Assembly (NCBI GenBank): GCA_905478195.1
Contig: CAJQHM010000072.1
Span: 1 to 61,084, forward strand
From: an uncultured Pseudomonadales bacterium
Lineage (GTDB): Bacteria; Pseudomonadota; Gammaproteobacteria; Pseudomonadales; Pseudohongiellaceae
Direction of reading: 5' to 3'
DNA length: 61,084 nt
Of this stretch, positions 30,752 through 41,170 are shown one piece after another; the stretch's first letter is position 1, and every line of letters begins with the position of its first letter. The position numbers and the translations under genes were made by a program. The notes beneath the pieces were generated by a model. That model had not been told where the DNA came from. It saw only the letters and a program-made list of their open reading frames with translations, and searched no databases.

Positions 30752-31615
30752 GTGATTGATTGCCTTACAGCAGGAGATAGACAGATTGATCTGTCTACTC
30801 CTGTTTGCATGGGCATCATAAATGCTACACCTGACTCTTTCTCCGATGGTGCCGAGCTGCAAAGATCGGGCACCACCTCCTTTCAACTAGATATCGACAA
30901 GGCTCTATTTCGCGCCGAGACCATGGTTGCCGAAGGCGCTACCTTTGTCGATGTGGGCGGAGAGTCCACTCGTCCTGGAGCGGCGACGGTTAGCGAGCAG
31001 GAAGAGCTCGATCGAGTCATTCCCCTAATAGCTGCAATTAGTGCGAGCCTGGATGTTTGTGTCTCGATCGACACGAGCTCACCTGTGGTAATGAAAGAAG
31101 CTCTGGACAGCGGTGCTCAACTGATTAACGATATTCGCGCACTGGCGATACCCGGAGCGGCAGAACTGCTAGCTTCGACTAAGGCGGCTGTCTGCTTGAT
31201 GCATATGCAGGGTGCGCCTAGCACTATGCAGAAAACTCCCTCCTATGGCAGTGTAGTGCTCGAGGTATTCGATTTCCTGAAATCCCGAGTTGCGTATTCT
31301 CTGGAATGCGGAATAGAGCAGGACCGTCTGTTGATCGACCCCGGCTTCGGCTTCGGCAAGACTGTGCAACACAATTATCAGCTATTAAAAAACCTTGGGT
31401 ATTTTTCTCAGCTGGAGATACCTCTGCTAGTGGGCCTGTCGCGTAAGTCCATGATTGGTGAGGTTGTAGCGCGGCCGGTTGAGCAGAGATTGGCAGGCTC
31501 CATCGCTGCAACCACGCTTGCGCTCGCCTCGGGAGCGAGAATAATCCGCACTCACGATGTTGCTGCCACCATGGATGCAATTAGAGTAAACTTGGCATAT
31601 TCAAGCGCCGAGTAA
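30752..31615 (+). CDS. folP: Dihydropteroate synthase
   Basis: A 287-residue TIM-barrel enzyme that joins p-aminobenzoate to the pterin pyrophosphate made by FolK; target of sulfonamides. Signatures are '[16 protein letters not shown]' (pterin/pyrophosphate loop), '[13 protein letters not shown]', 'VSIDTSSP', 'LINDIRAL', '[12 protein letters not shown]' and '[13 protein letters not shown]', ending with '[14 protein letters not shown]' (RxHD). All expected loops are present. The start is GTG 30752, 21 bases after ftsH. glmM starts eight bases after its stop, the usual ftsH-folP-glmM operon. Confidence 0.97.
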   Translation: MIDCLTAGDRQIDLSTPVCMGIINATPDSFSDGAELQRSGTTSFQLDIDKALFRAETMVAEGATFVDVGGESTRPGAATVSEQEELDRVIPLIAAISASLDVCVSIDTSSPVVMKEALDSGAQLINDIRALAIPGAAELLASTKAAVCLMHMQGAPSTMQKTPSYGSVVLEVFDFLKSRVAYSLECGIEQDRLLIDPGFGFGKTVQHNYQLLKNLGYFSQLEIPLLVGLSRKSMIGEVVARPVEQRLAGSIAATTLALASGARIIRTHDVAATMDAIRVNLAYSSAE

Positions 31616-31623
31616 ATTTCGAT

Positions 31624-32985
31624 ATGACCAAAAAAACAAAACAATATTTTGGTACCGATGGCATACGCGGTGCCGTAGGTACTGCGCCAATAACTCCAGA
31701 TTTCATGTTGAAACTTGGCTGGGCGGCAGGCACCGTGTTCGCGAAGCAAGGTGGGGCGCGTAACAAGATTCTCATTGGCAAGGACACACGTATATCCGGC
31801 TATATGTTTGAGGCGGCGCTAGAGGCCGGGGTAACGGCGGCAGGGGTCGATATCAATCTATTGGGGCCAATGCCCACGCCTGCCATCGCCTACCTGACTC
31901 GAACGCTGCGAGCCCAGGCTGGCATTGTTATCAGCGCCTCCCACAATTCCTTTCAGGATAACGGCATTAAGTTCTTCTCGGGCGATGGCAGCAAGCTAGC
32001 CGATGAGATCGAATTAGCTATCGAAGAGCAGCTAGCAAAAACCATCTCAACCGTGCACCCGAGATCACTGGGCAAGGCTTCTCGAGTTCCCGATGCGGCT
32101 GGCAGGTATATCGAATTCTGTAAAAGCCGGGTTGACTCTGGCCTAAAATTCAATGGGCTTAAGATTGTTCTCGACTGTGCCCATGGCTCCACCTATCACA
32201 TCGCGCCTAGTGTTTTTGAGGAGCTCGGTGCCTCGGTGACTTCTATTGGAGTTAGTCCGGACGGCCTGAATATCAATGAAAATAGCGGCTCAACATCGCC
32301 AGAGGAACTGGTCGAAGCCGTGCTGCAAGAACAGGCTGATCTGGGCATTGCGTTCGATGGCGACGGTGACCGTGTGGTCATGGTTGATCATTTTGGCAAT
32401 ATTGTGGATGGCGATGAAATACTCTACATCATCGCGCGCGACAGGCGGCGCCAGAATATTGATTTTGGCGGCGTGGTGGGCACGTCGATGAGCAATTTGG
32501 GCGTGGAACAGGCGCTAGACGCTCTGGATATTCCCTTTGCCAGAAGTGCAGTTGGAGATCGTTACGTCATGCAGGAGTTGCTCAAGCGCGGCTGGAGCGT
32601 TGGCGGAGAATCCTCCGGGCACATAATCTGCCTGGACAAGACAACAACCGGTGACGGCATCGTCTCTGCGCTTCAGGCCCTGTCCGCAATTTCGAGTAGT
32701 CAGAGTTCTCTGGCAGAACTGGTCAGTAAGATAAACAAGTACCCGCAGTCCATGATTAACGTACGCATCGCTGAATCTGCTGATGTTTCGGCCAGCAAGA
32801 AAGTGCAGCAGGCCGTGTCAAGCGTAGAGGCTAAACTGGGTTCTAAGGGGCGCGTGCTATTGCGACCATCGGGTACCGAGCCCGTGATACGAGTGATGGT
32901 AGAGGGGGAGGATGCCGCCGAGGTGCTCATGCTCGCCGAAGAACTGGCGGAAGTCGTTGGAAAAGAAGTGGGTGCGGCGACCTAA
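31624..32985 (+). CDS. glmM: Phosphoglucosamine mutase
   Basis: A 453-residue enzyme interconverting glucosamine-6-phosphate and glucosamine-1-phosphate for UDP-GlcNAc, feeding peptidoglycan and LPS. The N-terminal '[20 protein letters not shown]' and the catalytic-serine loop '[19 protein letters not shown]' (Ser near residue 103, phosphorylated in the active form) are intact. The Mg loop '[13 protein letters not shown]', sugar loop '[12 protein letters not shown]' and phosphate loop '[16 protein letters not shown]' are also intact. Full length for the family (about 445-450). It is translated directly after folP. The next gene, tpiA, is 108 bases away. Confidence 0.98.
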   Translation: MTKKTKQYFGTDGIRGAVGTAPITPDFMLKLGWAAGTVFAKQGGARNKILIGKDTRISGYMFEAALEAGVTAAGVDINLLGPMPTPAIAYLTRTLRAQAGIVISASHNSFQDNGIKFFSGDGSKLADEIELAIEEQLAKTISTVHPRSLGKASRVPDAAGRYIEFCKSRVDSGLKFNGLKIVLDCAHGSTYHIAPSVFEELGASVTSIGVSPDGLNINENSGSTSPEELVEAVLQEQADLGIAFDGDGDRVVMVDHFGNIVDGDEILYIIARDRRRQNIDFGGVVGTSMSNLGVEQALDALDIPFARSAVGDRYVMQELLKRGWSVGGESSGHIICLDKTTTGDGIVSALQALSAISSSQSSLAELVSKINKYPQSMINVRIAESADVSASKKVQQAVSSVEAKLGSKGRVLLRPSGTEPVIRVMVEGEDAAEVLMLAEELAEVVGKEVGAAT

Positions 32986-33093
32986 GAGATGCTTGCCGTG
33001 TTGCAAGACCCTTGTATCTTAGTTAGTATTGGCGCCCGTTTTGGCGGGCTGTTTTAGATTAGCTCAAAGGTTCGCCCTTCTGGATTTGTAAGC

Positions 33094-33855
33094 ATGCGTC
33101 AAAAATTGGTTGTCGGAAACTGGAAGATGCATGGCTCGCGCACGCAGGTGCGACAGTTGATCGAGGATGTAGCCGCCGGTACCGCTGGCTTGAATGACGT
33201 CGAGATAGCTGTAGCGCCGACGTTTCTGCATCTGGGCTTGGCGGCGCAATTAAGCCAGCAGGTGGGGGCTGAACACCCCAAGCTGGCGGCGCAGAATCTG
33301 TATCCCCAGGAGCAAGGCGCTTTTACCGGTGAGGTTTCAGCACCTATGTTGGCGGATTATGGCGTCACCTACGTTATTGTAGGGCACTCCGAAAGACGCG
33401 AGATATTCGCTGAAACAGATCAAGCAGTGGCTGTGAAATTTCAGGCAGCGCAAGAGGGTGGTTTGCTTCCCATCCTCTGTGTAGGGGAGTCGCTGCAGCA
33501 AAGAGAGCAGGGCTCAAGCGAAGAAGTCGTGCTAAGTCAGCTAGATGCGGTAATAGCCGCGGCAGGTGTCGAGGCGTTACAATCGGCTGTTATTGCCTAC
33601 GAGCCTATTTGGGCAATCGGCACGGGAAAGACTGCAAGCCCGGAGCAGGCGCAGGGCATTCATAGGGTGCTTCGAGAACATATTGCGAAGTCGAACTCGA
33701 CTATCGCGGCAGGCGTAAGAATTTTATACGGTGGCAGTGTCAAGGCCTCCAGTGCGACAGAGTTGTTTGACCAGACCGATATTGACGGTGGTCTGGTTGG
33801 TGGGGCCTCTTTAAAGGCTGAAGAGTTTATATCCATTTGTAAAAGTGCGGATTAA
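33094..33855 (+). CDS. tpiA: Triosephosphate isomerase
   Basis: A 253-residue TIM-barrel enzyme of glycolysis and gluconeogenesis. Substrate-binding Asn/Lys are in 'VVGNWKMHGSR' (residues 6-16), the catalytic His in 'YVIVGHSERRE' and the catalytic Glu in 'VIAYEPIWAIGTGKTASPEQ'. The phosphate loops are 'ILYGGSVKASSA' and 'DGGLVGGASL'. Length is normal. Immediate coupling to secG (five bases between stop and start) and the glmM-tpiA-secG-tRNA-Leu order are common in gammaproteobacteria. Confidence 0.98.
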   Translation: MRQKLVVGNWKMHGSRTQVRQLIEDVAAGTAGLNDVEIAVAPTFLHLGLAAQLSQQVGAEHPKLAAQNLYPQEQGAFTGEVSAPMLADYGVTYVIVGHSERREIFAETDQAVAVKFQAAQEGGLLPILCVGESLQQREQGSSEEVVLSQLDAVIAAAGVEALQSAVIAYEPIWAIGTGKTASPEQAQGIHRVLREHIAKSNSTIAAGVRILYGGSVKASSATELFDQTDIDGGLVGGASLKAEEFISICKSAD

Positions 33856-33860
33856 CGATC

Positions 33861-34247
33861 ATGCAGACGATAGTAGTTGTAGTTCACGTAATTGTAGCCA
33901 TCGCGATAATAGGCCTGGTTCTCTTGCAGCAGGGCAAAGGCGCAGACGCCGGAGCTTCTTTTGGTGCGGGCGCCTCGCAAACTGTATTTGGCGCCTCAGG
34001 CAGCGGTAATTTCTTGGTGCGGGCTACGACTATCGGCGCCACGATATTTTTTATTACCAGCCTCTCTCTGGCTGTGTTTGCCAAGAATCAGTCTTCACTG
34101 GGCGGTGCCGCAAACTCGCCACTGGTAAATGAAGAGCTGTTGCAGGAGATCTCAACACCTGTGTCTGATGTGCCTCAACTAGATGTGGCGCCTGCGCCAA
34201 CATCCAGTGCTGACGACGTGCCCAGCCTGCCTGGCAACGATAACTAG
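33861..34247 (+). CDS. secG: SecG, preprotein translocase subunit
   Basis: A 128-residue inner-membrane protein of the SecYEG channel that aids SecA-driven export. Two membrane helices are seen: residues 3-22 (IVVVVHVIVAIAIIGLVLL) and about 53-74 (VRATTIGATIFFITSLSLAVFA). The conserved cytoplasmic loop 'QQGKGADAGASFGAGASQTVFG' lies between them. The C-terminal extension rich in Pro, Ser and Asp is variable. It is in the tpiA transcript and is followed 16 bases later by tRNA-Leu(GAG), the same order as E. coli secG-leuU. Confidence 0.95.
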   Translation: MQTIVVVVHVIVAIAIIGLVLLQQGKGADAGASFGAGASQTVFGASGSGNFLVRATTIGATIFFITSLSLAVFAKNQSSLGGAANSPLVNEELLQEISTPVSDVPQLDVAPAPTSSADDVPSLPGNDN

Positions 34248-34262
34248 GATAGATAAGAATTA

Positions 34263-34348
34263 GCCGAAGTGGTGAAATTGGTAGACACGCTACCTTGAGG
34301 GGGTAGTGACCTCTGGTCGTGCCGGTTCAAGTCCGGCCTTCGGCACCA
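34263..34348 (+). tRNA. leuU: tRNA-Leu (anticodon GAG)
   Basis: A complete class II tRNA with encoded CCA. The acceptor stem GCCGAAG pairs with CTTCGGC, and the anticodon stem CTACC/GGTAG encloses the loop TTGAGGG, with anticodon GAG. A variable arm (TGACCTCTGGTCG region) and T arm GCCGG-TTCAAGT-CCGGC follow. It reads CUC/CUU codons. Placement after secG equals that of leuU in E. coli. Confidence 0.97.
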
Positions 34349-34355
34349 AATCCTT

Positions 34356-34424
34356 GAAATCGGACCCTCATGCCGATTTCGGGCCAACGCGGCGGGAGAA
34401 CCTAAATTCCCGCGAAAGCCGCGT
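34356..34424 (+). other. Structured spacer after tRNA-Leu (two hairpins)
   Basis: Bases 34356-34363 (GAAATCGG) pair perfectly with 34373-34380 (CCGATTTC). Directly after, ACGCGGC at 34387-34393 pairs with GCCGCGT at 34418-34424, with an alternative inner stem GCGGGA/TCCCGC. No T-run follows, so these are not plain terminators. They may be processing signals for the tRNA precursor or a small structured RNA. Confidence 0.4.
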
Positions 34425-34430
34425 AAAACC

Positions 34431-34460
34431 TTGACCTTAGCCCCAACTAGTCCTTATAAT
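34431..34460 (+). promoter_or_regulatory. Strong sigma-70 promoter with GC-rich discriminator
   Basis: TTGACC at 34431-34436, an 18-base spacer, and a perfect TATAAT at 34455-34460, followed by TCGCTCCCC, a GC-rich discriminator typical of stringently controlled stable-RNA and ribosomal promoters. It would transcribe the region leading to tRNA-fMet, about 225 bases downstream. Confidence 0.7.
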
Positions 34461-34532
34461 TCGCTCCCCTTGTGAAATAGGGCCATAGTTTTATCGCTAT
34501 AGATTATTTCCTTACAAAACAAGGAGTTACTA

Positions 34533-34571
34533 ATGAAGCGGATTGTCGCTTTTTTAGAGCCAGAGATATAG
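34533..34571 (+). CDS. Twelve-codon ORF with strong ribosome-binding site
   Basis: AAGGAG at 34521-34526, six bases, then ATG 34533; the frame reads MKRIVAFLEPEI and stops at TAG 34569-34571. It lies downstream of the strong promoter at 34431. Codons 2-7 overlap a small hairpin (AAGCG/CGCTT, 34536-34551) followed by four T. It could be a leader peptide, the residue of a lost gene, or chance. No family match is possible at this length. Confidence 0.3.
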   Translation: MKRIVAFLEPEI

Positions 34572-34593
34572 ATTTGTTGCGGGGATAACCCGC
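34571..34593 (+). pseudogene. tRNA-fMet-like fragment with internal deletion
   Basis: GATTTGTTGCGGGG at 34571-34584 is identical to the 14 bases that open the real tRNA-fMet and its 5' flank (34686-34699). It is followed at once by ATAACCCG, which equals the anticodon 3' arm of the same tRNA. So the 5' acceptor strand is joined to the anticodon arm with the D arm missing. Probably a deleted duplicate. Confidence 0.5.
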
Positions 34594-34692
34594 TTAGTAA
34601 GAACACTGGGCATATTGCCGGTGAATAGAATTGATAAGGGCTCCGAGCTGAAGTAAATCGGAGCCAGCCAGAATCAGAAAGTTTTGATTTGT

Positions 34693-34910
<218 letters not shown>

Positions 34911-34972
34911 GTGGCTCCCAAACACCAAGCTTCTCGCTTGCTCAAATAGAGCCTGCGAAGAAGATTTTAGAG

Positions 34973-34993
34973 TGGGCCTTTGGCCCATTTTTT
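34973..34993 (+). terminator. Rho-independent terminator after the tRNA cluster
   Basis: TGGGCC at 34973-34978, loop TTT, GGCCCA at 34982-34987, then six T at 34988-34993. It ends the secG/tRNA transcription and separates it from the rimP-nusA-infB operon. Confidence 0.9.
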
Positions 34994-35049
34994 GTATCTA
35001 GGGGATTAGTCCCGGATGCGGCTGGGCTAATCGTCCCTGATGCCGCACT

Positions 35050-35508
35050 TTGAGAAAAGTGAATAGTAGCGAAGTTTTAATAACAGAATTGATCGGCACT
35101 ACGGTCCAGGCTTTAGGCTTGGAACTCTGGGGTGTCGAACTGCTTCAGCAGGGAAGATATTCCCTACTGAGGGTTTATATCGAACGTGAAGAAGGTGTCA
35201 CGATCGAGGATTGCGAAAAGGTTAGTCGGCAGGTAAGTGCCCTATTGGATGTCGAAGATCCAATTGCTGGAGAGTATACCTTGGAGGTCTCATCTCCTGG
35301 CGTCGATAGGCCGCTGTTCAGTGTTGAGCAGTATGCAAAATATGTTGGTAGTGAAGTGAATTTAAAATTACGACGAGCAGTCGATGGCAGGCGTAAATTT
35401 AAAGGACAAATAATAAAAGTTTCAGGAGACATCGTTGGTTTATTGGTCGAGGGCACCGAGTATGACTTGGAGCACTCCGAAATCGAGAAAGCCAGCATAG
35501 TTTACTAG
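35050..35508 (+). CDS. rimP: Ribosome maturation factor RimP
   Basis: A protein of about 150 residues needed for 30S assembly. Family landmarks are 'GLELWGVELLQQGRYSLLRVYIE' near residues 17-40, 'CEKVSRQVSALLDVEDPI', the core motif 'YTLEVSSPGVDRPLF', and the Sm-like C-terminal domain ending 'IEKASIVY'. The frame opens at TTG 35050, but GTG 35059 has a better-placed GAGA ribosome-binding site and may be the true start. It is the first gene of the rimP-nusA-infB-rbfA-truB-rpsO-pnp block. Confidence 0.94.
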   Translation: MRKVNSSEVLITELIGTTVQALGLELWGVELLQQGRYSLLRVYIEREEGVTIEDCEKVSRQVSALLDVEDPIAGEYTLEVSSPGVDRPLFSVEQYAKYVGSEVNLKLRRAVDGRRKFKGQIIKVSGDIVGLLVEGTEYDLEHSEIEKASIVY

Positions 35509-35572
35509 ATGATTTTTACTCCATGCTCTGGACTAGGTTCCAGATCTGAGCTTTGAGTAAGGTGACATTGTT

Positions 35573-37060
35573 ATGATGAGTAAAGAAATATTAATGGTTG
35601 CGGACGCCGTCTCGAATGAGAAGGGTGTTTCTCGTGAAGTGATTTTTGAAGCGATTGAGTCTGCATTAGCGACGGCTACGAAGAAGCTCAATGATGAAGA
35701 TGAGATTGATTGCCGCGTTGCTGTCGATCGTGAGACTGGCGAATACGAATCCTTCCGGGTTTGGACGGTAGTCGAAGACGACGAGTACATGATAGAGGGT
35801 ACTCAGTTTACCGTCGATCTGGCGCAAGAAAAGAAGAAAGGTCTTGTGGTTGGAGATACTTACGAAGAGAAGATCGACAACGTAGAGTTCGGTAGAATCG
35901 CAGCACAAACTGCTAAGCAAGTGATCGTGCAGAAAGTACGTGAAGCAGAAAGAGAAATCATAATCGGCGATTACAAAGATCGCATCGGCGAGTTGGTTGC
36001 CGGTACCGTAAAGAAAGTGACGCGCGATAATATCATCGTAGATCTGGGTAGTAACGCTGAGGCGCTTCTGTCGCGAGATCAAATGATTCCAAGAGAGACG
36101 TTCCGCATGGGAGACAGAATGCGAGCGCTTCTCATAGATGTGCGATCTGAGCAGCGAGGGCCGCAATTGTTCCTAAGCCGGACGTCGCCTAATATGCTGA
36201 TCGAGTTGTTTAAGATTGAAGTGCCTGAAATCGCTGAAGAAGTGATCGAGATAAAGGCCGCCGCCAGAGACCCGGGGTCGAGAGCGAAGATCGTTGTAAG
36301 CACAAATGATGGCCGCATCGACCCAGTCGGTGCCTGCGTGGGTATGCGTGGTTCGCGGGTACAGGTTGTGTCTAACGAATTAGCAAATGAGCGCATCGAC
36401 ATCATTCTCTGGGATGACAATCCAGCTCAGCTAGTCATTAACTCAATGTCACCTGCTGAAGTTGCTTCGATCATCGTGGACGAAGACAGCAATACAATGG
36501 ATATTGCCGTCGAAGAAGATAATCTTGCTCAGGCCATCGGTAGAAATGGTCAGAACGTTAGGCTTTCCAGTGAGTTAACTGGCTGGACTATTAACGTAAT
36601 GAGTGAAGAAGAAGCCGCCGAGAAGCAGCATCAAGAGGCGAGCAGCTTCATCGATATGTTTGTTGAGAAACTCGATGTTGATGAAGAGTCGGCAGAAGTT
36701 TTGGTGCAAGAGGGATTCACTTCGCTAGAAGAGATCGCCTACGTACCTCTCGATGAGATTCTGGCTATCGATGGCTTCGATGAAGAAATAGCGAACGAGT
36801 TGAGGAATCGAGCCAAGGACGCATTGCTGACTTTGGCTATAGCCTCAGAAGAAGATTTATCTGCAGCCAATATCGCAGACGATCTTTTGAATATGGAAGG
36901 GATGGATGGAAAGCTGGCATTGGAACTCGCCAAGAAAGGAATTCTCAATATGGAAGAATTGGCAGAGCAGTCTATTGACGAGTTGATAGACATCGAAGGC
37001 ATGGATGAAGAACGCGCTGGCACGTTGATCATGACTGCACGAGCTCCATGGTTTGAGTAG
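35573..37060 (+). CDS. nusA: Transcription termination/antitermination factor NusA
   Basis: A 495-residue RNA polymerase-binding protein acting in pausing, termination and rRNA antitermination. The N-terminal domain (from '[20 protein letters not shown]') binds polymerase. An S1 domain lies near 135-200 and the two KH domains near 230-345 ('[19 protein letters not shown]', '[20 protein letters not shown]'). Two acidic helix-hairpin-helix repeats end the protein ('[20 protein letters not shown]' and '[17 protein letters not shown]'). The two-repeat form matches E. coli. ATG 35573 and ATG 35576 are adjacent; either could start. Confidence 0.98.
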   Translation: MMSKEILMVADAVSNEKGVSREVIFEAIESALATATKKLNDEDEIDCRVAVDRETGEYESFRVWTVVEDDEYMIEGTQFTVDLAQEKKKGLVVGDTYEEKIDNVEFGRIAAQTAKQVIVQKVREAEREIIIGDYKDRIGELVAGTVKKVTRDNIIVDLGSNAEALLSRDQMIPRETFRMGDRMRALLIDVRSEQRGPQLFLSRTSPNMLIELFKIEVPEIAEEVIEIKAAARDPGSRAKIVVSTNDGRIDPVGACVGMRGSRVQVVSNELANERIDIILWDDNPAQLVINSMSPAEVASIIVDEDSNTMDIAVEEDNLAQAIGRNGQNVRLSSELTGWTINVMSEEEAAEKQHQEASSFIDMFVEKLDVDEESAEVLVQEGFTSLEEIAYVPLDEILAIDGFDEEIANELRNRAKDALLTLAIASEEDLSAANIADDLLNMEGMDGKLALELAKKGILNMEELAEQSIDELIDIEGMDEERAGTLIMTARAPWFE

Positions 37061-37096
37061 CAGCAATTCTGTACGTTGGTGAATGGGAGTAGTTGA

Positions 37097-39664
37097 ATGG
37101 CAGATGTAACAATAAGTGAACTCGCCGAAGTTGTCGGAGTCGGAGTAGATAAGCTGTTGTCTCAGATTAAAGAGGCGGGCTTGTCACATACTAAAGCTGA
37201 CGAACCGATTTCGAATGACGACAAGAACACTTTATTACAGTTTCTGCGCCGCAGTCATGGTGATTCTGAGGCGAGCGTTGCTGCGCCTAAGAAAATCACT
37301 CTCAAGAGAAAAACTGTCGGTACTCTCAAGTCTGCTTCTACCCATGGTCGGGGTAAGACGGTCAATGTTGAAGTTCGCAAGAAGCGTACCTATGTTAAGC
37401 GAAGTGCGGTTGAGGAGGATGCGCCAGAAGAATTAGAGAACGAAGCAGCGTTAACAGAAGCTGTTGATGAGTCTGCCGTAGATGCCGCAGCCGAGACGAC
37501 AGAGGCAACAAGCGCTGAGGCTACGGAGGTTACAGCGGCAGAAGCGTCTGAGAAATCGGAGGAAGCTCCAGCGTCAGATTCGAAGGATACGAAAGATGCC
37601 GCAGCTGCGCCTGAAGTGGCAGTGGAAGAGGCTGCTGCCGCTAGGGCCGATAAGCCTGGCGCGAAACGCAAGGTACAGGGCAAGAAAGAATCAGAAGAGC
37701 CCGGTGATAAGAAAAAGTCTCATCTCAAGAATAAGGGCAAGCCAGCCAAGCGGCAGGCAAAAACCATCCATGTTAACGACGACTTCGTTTTGGAAGGCGG
37801 CGATGTGGACGAAATGGGTGGGCGCGGTCGACGCGGCGGCGGCAGGAAGGGAAAGGCACGTCTTTCAGCTACGCAACATGCCTTCGAGAAGCCAACCGAA
37901 TTCATTAAGCGCGAGATTAAGATAGGCGAAACCAATACGCTGCCAGATTTAGCGCAGCAGATGTCGGTGAAGTCTGCTGCAATAGTTAAGACCCTTTTCA
38001 ACATGGGCGTCATGGCAACGATCAATCAGATTCTTGATCAAGATACGGCCTCGCTATTGGTTGAAGAGATGGGCCACATTCCTAAATTCGTGTCAGAAGA
38101 TGCTATCGAAGAACAGTTGGCAGAATCGATAATAGCGGATACCGGTAAAGTGGAAATTATCCGTGCGCCTGTCGTTACAGTTATGGGCCATGTTGACCAT
38201 GGTAAGACTTCCCTTTTGGATTATATTCGTAAGGCGACAGTTGCCTCGCACGAAGCCGGTGGTATTACGCAGCATATTGGTGCCTACCATGTGAATACCG
38301 ATCACGGCATGATTAGTTTTCTCGACACACCTGGCCACGCGGCATTTACCGCGATGCGTTCACGCGGTGCGAAGGCAACAGATGTCGTTGTTCTAGTTGT
38401 GGCAGCTGACGATGGTGTTAAACCGCAGACAGAAGAAGCTGTGCAGCATGCTAAAGCCTCTGGTGTGCCAATGGTTGTAGCGGTCAACAAGATCGACAAG
38501 GAAGGCGTCGATGTAGACCGTGTTAAGAATGAACTGGCCGCAATGGAAGTGATTCCTGAGGATTGGGGTGGTGAGACACAGTTTATCGAAGTGTCAGCTA
38601 TCACTGGTGCGGGCATCGATCAGCTACTGGAAGCCATCTTGTTACAGGCAGAACTGTTAGAGCTAAAAGCCTATACAGATGTTCCAGGGCAAGGCGTGGT
38701 CATCGAATCCAGATTAGACAAAGGCCGTGGCCCAGTTGCCTCTGTGCTCGTACAGAACGGAACACTGAAATCCGGTGATACGGTATTGGTAGGCCATGAA
38801 TATGGTCGTATCCGAGCTCTAGTCGATGAGCTTGGCAAGACAGTCAAGACGGCAGGTCCATCTATACCCGTAGAGATTCTTGGTCTCAATGGTGTGCCTG
38901 AGGCAGGAGACGAGTTTGTCGTCCTCACCGATGAGAAGAAAGCTCGTGAGATCGCAGAATTCAGGCGTACGCGACACAAAGATACATTGCAGGCATCGCA
39001 ACAGTCGAATCTCGTAGAAACTATGTTTGCCGGAATCGGTAAGGAAGACCTCAAGGTCTTCAATATTATTCTGAAGACAGATGTGCGCGGCTCACTTGAG
39101 GCCATAGTGGGTTCTCTGCAGAAGCTCAACACAGAAGAGGTTGAAGTAAATATCGTTGCCTCCGGTGTCGGTGGAATCTCTGAAACTGATGTGCATCTTG
39201 CCGCAACATCAAAGGCGATGATCATTGGATTTAATGTGCGCGCAGATAAGTCATCGCGCGACATCGTTGAGAACGAAGGCCTGCAACTGCGTTACTACAA
39301 TGTGATCTATGATGTGATCGATGATATTAAGGCGATCATGGGCGGCATGCTTTCACCGGAGATTCGCGAAGAGATCGTTGGCGTAGCCGAGGTCCGAGAC
39401 GTGTTCAATTCACCGAAATTTGGTCAGATTGCAGGAAGCATGGTTATCGAGGGCACTGTTTACCGCAGTAAGCCAATTCGAGTTCTGCGTGACAATGTTG
39501 TGATCTATGAGGGTGAGCTGGAATCCTTGAGACGCTTTAAGGACGATGCCAATGAGGTTCGCAATGGCATGGAGTGTGGTATCGGCGTTAAGAACTATAC
39601 CGACGTGAAAGTTGGAGACAAGATTGAAGTCTACGAAACTACCGAAGTGGCCAGGAGCCTTTGA
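37097..39664 (+). CDS. infB: Translation initiation factor IF-2
   Basis: An 855-residue GTPase that brings fMet-tRNA to the 30S subunit. The N-terminal IF2_N motif covers residues 1-50 ('[21 protein letters not shown]'). A long low-complexity Ala/Glu/Lys linker runs from about 100 to 240 and includes a Gly/Arg-rich patch ([14 protein letters not shown]). The G domain starts near 360 with G1 GHVDHGKT, then 'DTPGHAAF' (G3) and 'NKID' (G4). Domains II-IV follow and end with the C2 fMet-binding domain. In the operon it lies 36 bases after nusA. Confidence 0.98.
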   Translation: MADVTISELAEVVGVGVDKLLSQIKEAGLSHTKADEPISNDDKNTLLQFLRRSHGDSEASVAAPKKITLKRKTVGTLKSASTHGRGKTVNVEVRKKRTYVKRSAVEEDAPEELENEAALTEAVDESAVDAAAETTEATSAEATEVTAAEASEKSEEAPASDSKDTKDAAAAPEVAVEEAAAARADKPGAKRKVQGKKESEEPGDKKKSHLKNKGKPAKRQAKTIHVNDDFVLEGGDVDEMGGRGRRGGGRKGKARLSATQHAFEKPTEFIKREIKIGETNTLPDLAQQMSVKSAAIVKTLFNMGVMATINQILDQDTASLLVEEMGHIPKFVSEDAIEEQLAESIIADTGKVEIIRAPVVTVMGHVDHGKTSLLDYIRKATVASHEAGGITQHIGAYHVNTDHGMISFLDTPGHAAFTAMRSRGAKATDVVVLVVAADDGVKPQTEEAVQHAKASGVPMVVAVNKIDKEGVDVDRVKNELAAMEVIPEDWGGETQFIEVSAITGAGIDQLLEAILLQAELLELKAYTDVPGQGVVIESRLDKGRGPVASVLVQNGTLKSGDTVLVGHEYGRIRALVDELGKTVKTAGPSIPVEILGLNGVPEAGDEFVVLTDEKKAREIAEFRRTRHKDTLQASQQSNLVETMFAGIGKEDLKVFNIILKTDVRGSLEAIVGSLQKLNTEEVEVNIVASGVGGISETDVHLAATSKAMIIGFNVRADKSSRDIVENEGLQLRYYNVIYDVIDDIKAIMGGMLSPEIREEIVGVAEVRDVFNSPKFGQIAGSMVIEGTVYRSKPIRVLRDNVVIYEGELESLRRFKDDANEVRNGMECGIGVKNYTDVKVGDKIEVYETTEVARSL

Positions 39665-39692
39665 GAATAATTTCTCGGGCAGGTAATTAAAC

Positions 39693-40118
39693 GTGGCAGA
39701 AATGTCTGCAAGAGTGCAACGAGTAGCTGATCAGATTCAGCGCGAACTTGCATCGCTAATCCAGATGGAGGTTAACGATCCTAGGGTTGGCATGGTATCG
39801 GTCACAGACGTTGAGGTGAGCAGGGATCTAGCTCACGCAAAGATCTATGTGACGGTATTGAACACGATGACTGATGACTCGCAGGTAAACGAGTCGACTC
39901 TATCTGAGCCAGGCGATCTGGATAAGTTGGAGATCGAAGAGAATATCAATGCGTTAAATAAGGCAGCCGGGTATCTACGCTCCTTGTTGGCGAAGCGGCT
40001 AAGCACTCGCTCAGTGCCGAAACTCCGTTTTTACTACGACGGAAGCATAGAGCGCGGGCAGCAGCTTTCGAGCCTGATAGACAGTGCGCTGGCGGCCGAT
40101 CAAGACTCGCATTCTTGA
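39693..40118 (+). CDS. rbfA: Ribosome-binding factor A
   Basis: A 141-residue KH-like cold-shock factor that binds the 16S rRNA 5' helix during 30S maturation. It carries 'RVQRVADQIQRELASLIQMEVNDPRVGMVSVTDVEVSRDLAHAKIYVTVLN'-type sequence from residue 8 on and ends 'RSVPKLRFYYDGSIERGQQLSSLID'. A short acidic insertion (about 50-85) is longer than in E. coli. The start is GTG 39693. It is followed by truB 30 bases later. Confidence 0.95.
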   Translation: MAEMSARVQRVADQIQRELASLIQMEVNDPRVGMVSVTDVEVSRDLAHAKIYVTVLNTMTDDSQVNESTLSEPGDLDKLEIEENINALNKAAGYLRSLLAKRLSTRSVPKLRFYYDGSIERGQQLSSLIDSALAADQDSHS

Positions 40119-40148
40119 GTTCGTTGAGAAATATACCGAGGGTGCAGA

Positions 40149-41063
40149 TTGGGTAAGCGAACAAAGGGTAGGGCCATCGATGGTATTGTCGTATTGGACA
40201 AAACCATTGGTCTAAGCTCGAACAGGGCTCTGCAAGAAGTAAAAAGACTATACGATGCGAGAAAAGCAGGGCATACCGGCAGCCTCGACCCACTAGCGAC
40301 AGGGGTGCTGCCACTTTGCTTGGGCGAGGCGACGAAAGTGTCGCAGTTCTTGCTGGATTCGGACAAGAAGTATCGAGCTAGAGTTAAGCTTGGCGTTAGA
40401 ACAGATAGCGCAGACAGCGAAGGATGCGAAATAGCCAGACGTGAAGGTTTCGACATCTCACGAGAACAGATAGAGGCGTCGCTGCAAAATTTTCGGGGCG
40501 AGATAGATCAAGTTCCACCCATGCACTCGGCACTAAAGGTGAATGGCGTGCCTTTGTACAAGATGGCACGGAAAGGTGAGACCATAGAGCGTGAAGCACG
40601 TCGGGTCACCATCTACAGCATCGAATTGACAGAATTTGAAGGCGATGAGCTAGAGTTGGAGATCGCCTGTAGTAAGGGTACTTATATAAGAACCATCGCT
40701 GATGATCTCGGTCAGCTTCTGGGCTGCGGTGCGCATATCATAGCCTTGCGGCGGACTCAGGCCGGTGCCTTTACCGAGGCAGACTGTGTAACAACACAGC
40801 AGCTAAGGGAAGAGAGTGAGCGCGATGGTGTGAGTGCCATTGATGCGCATTTGATACCGATGGATCAGGCGATAGCCTACTTGCCAGAGGTAGAATTGCC
40901 TAGTATCACGGCCAGTTTTATTAAGAATGGCCAGCCAGTTTTGGTGCGACACTTGCCAGCGGAAGGACTGGTAAGATTGTATGAAGAGGGACAGTTTATC
41001 GGCATCGGTTGTATAGATGACGATGGCAAGGTCGCTCCAAGAAGGTTAATCGTTACGCAATGA
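40149..41063 (+). CDS. truB: tRNA pseudouridine-55 synthase
   Basis: A 304-residue enzyme that makes pseudouridine 55 in the T loop of all elongator tRNAs. It has 'GIVVLDKTIGLSSN' at the start, the catalytic Asp in 'RKAGHTGSLDPLATGVLPLCL' (near residue 48), 'DSDKKYRARVKLG' and 'CSKGTYIRTIADDLG'. A C-terminal PUA-like domain closes the protein. The start is TTG 40149 with GAGG six bases upstream. It is followed by rpsO after a 155-base spacer that carries a hairpin, so S15 may have its own promoter. Confidence 0.96.
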   Translation: MGKRTKGRAIDGIVVLDKTIGLSSNRALQEVKRLYDARKAGHTGSLDPLATGVLPLCLGEATKVSQFLLDSDKKYRARVKLGVRTDSADSEGCEIARREGFDISREQIEASLQNFRGEIDQVPPMHSALKVNGVPLYKMARKGETIEREARRVTIYSIELTEFEGDELELEIACSKGTYIRTIADDLGQLLGCGAHIIALRRTQAGAFTEADCVTTQQLREESERDGVSAIDAHLIPMDQAIAYLPEVELPSITASFIKNGQPVLVRHLPAEGLVRLYEEGQFIGIGCIDDDGKVAPRRLIVTQ

Positions 41064-41170
41064 TCTCAAGTAGATCGCGATGATAACCAGAGCAGGATTT
41101 AGAATTTTACAGGGAAAGGGTCAGGTAACTACTAATATGCGTGGTTATTCTGGTTTTAAAAGGATGTTGT

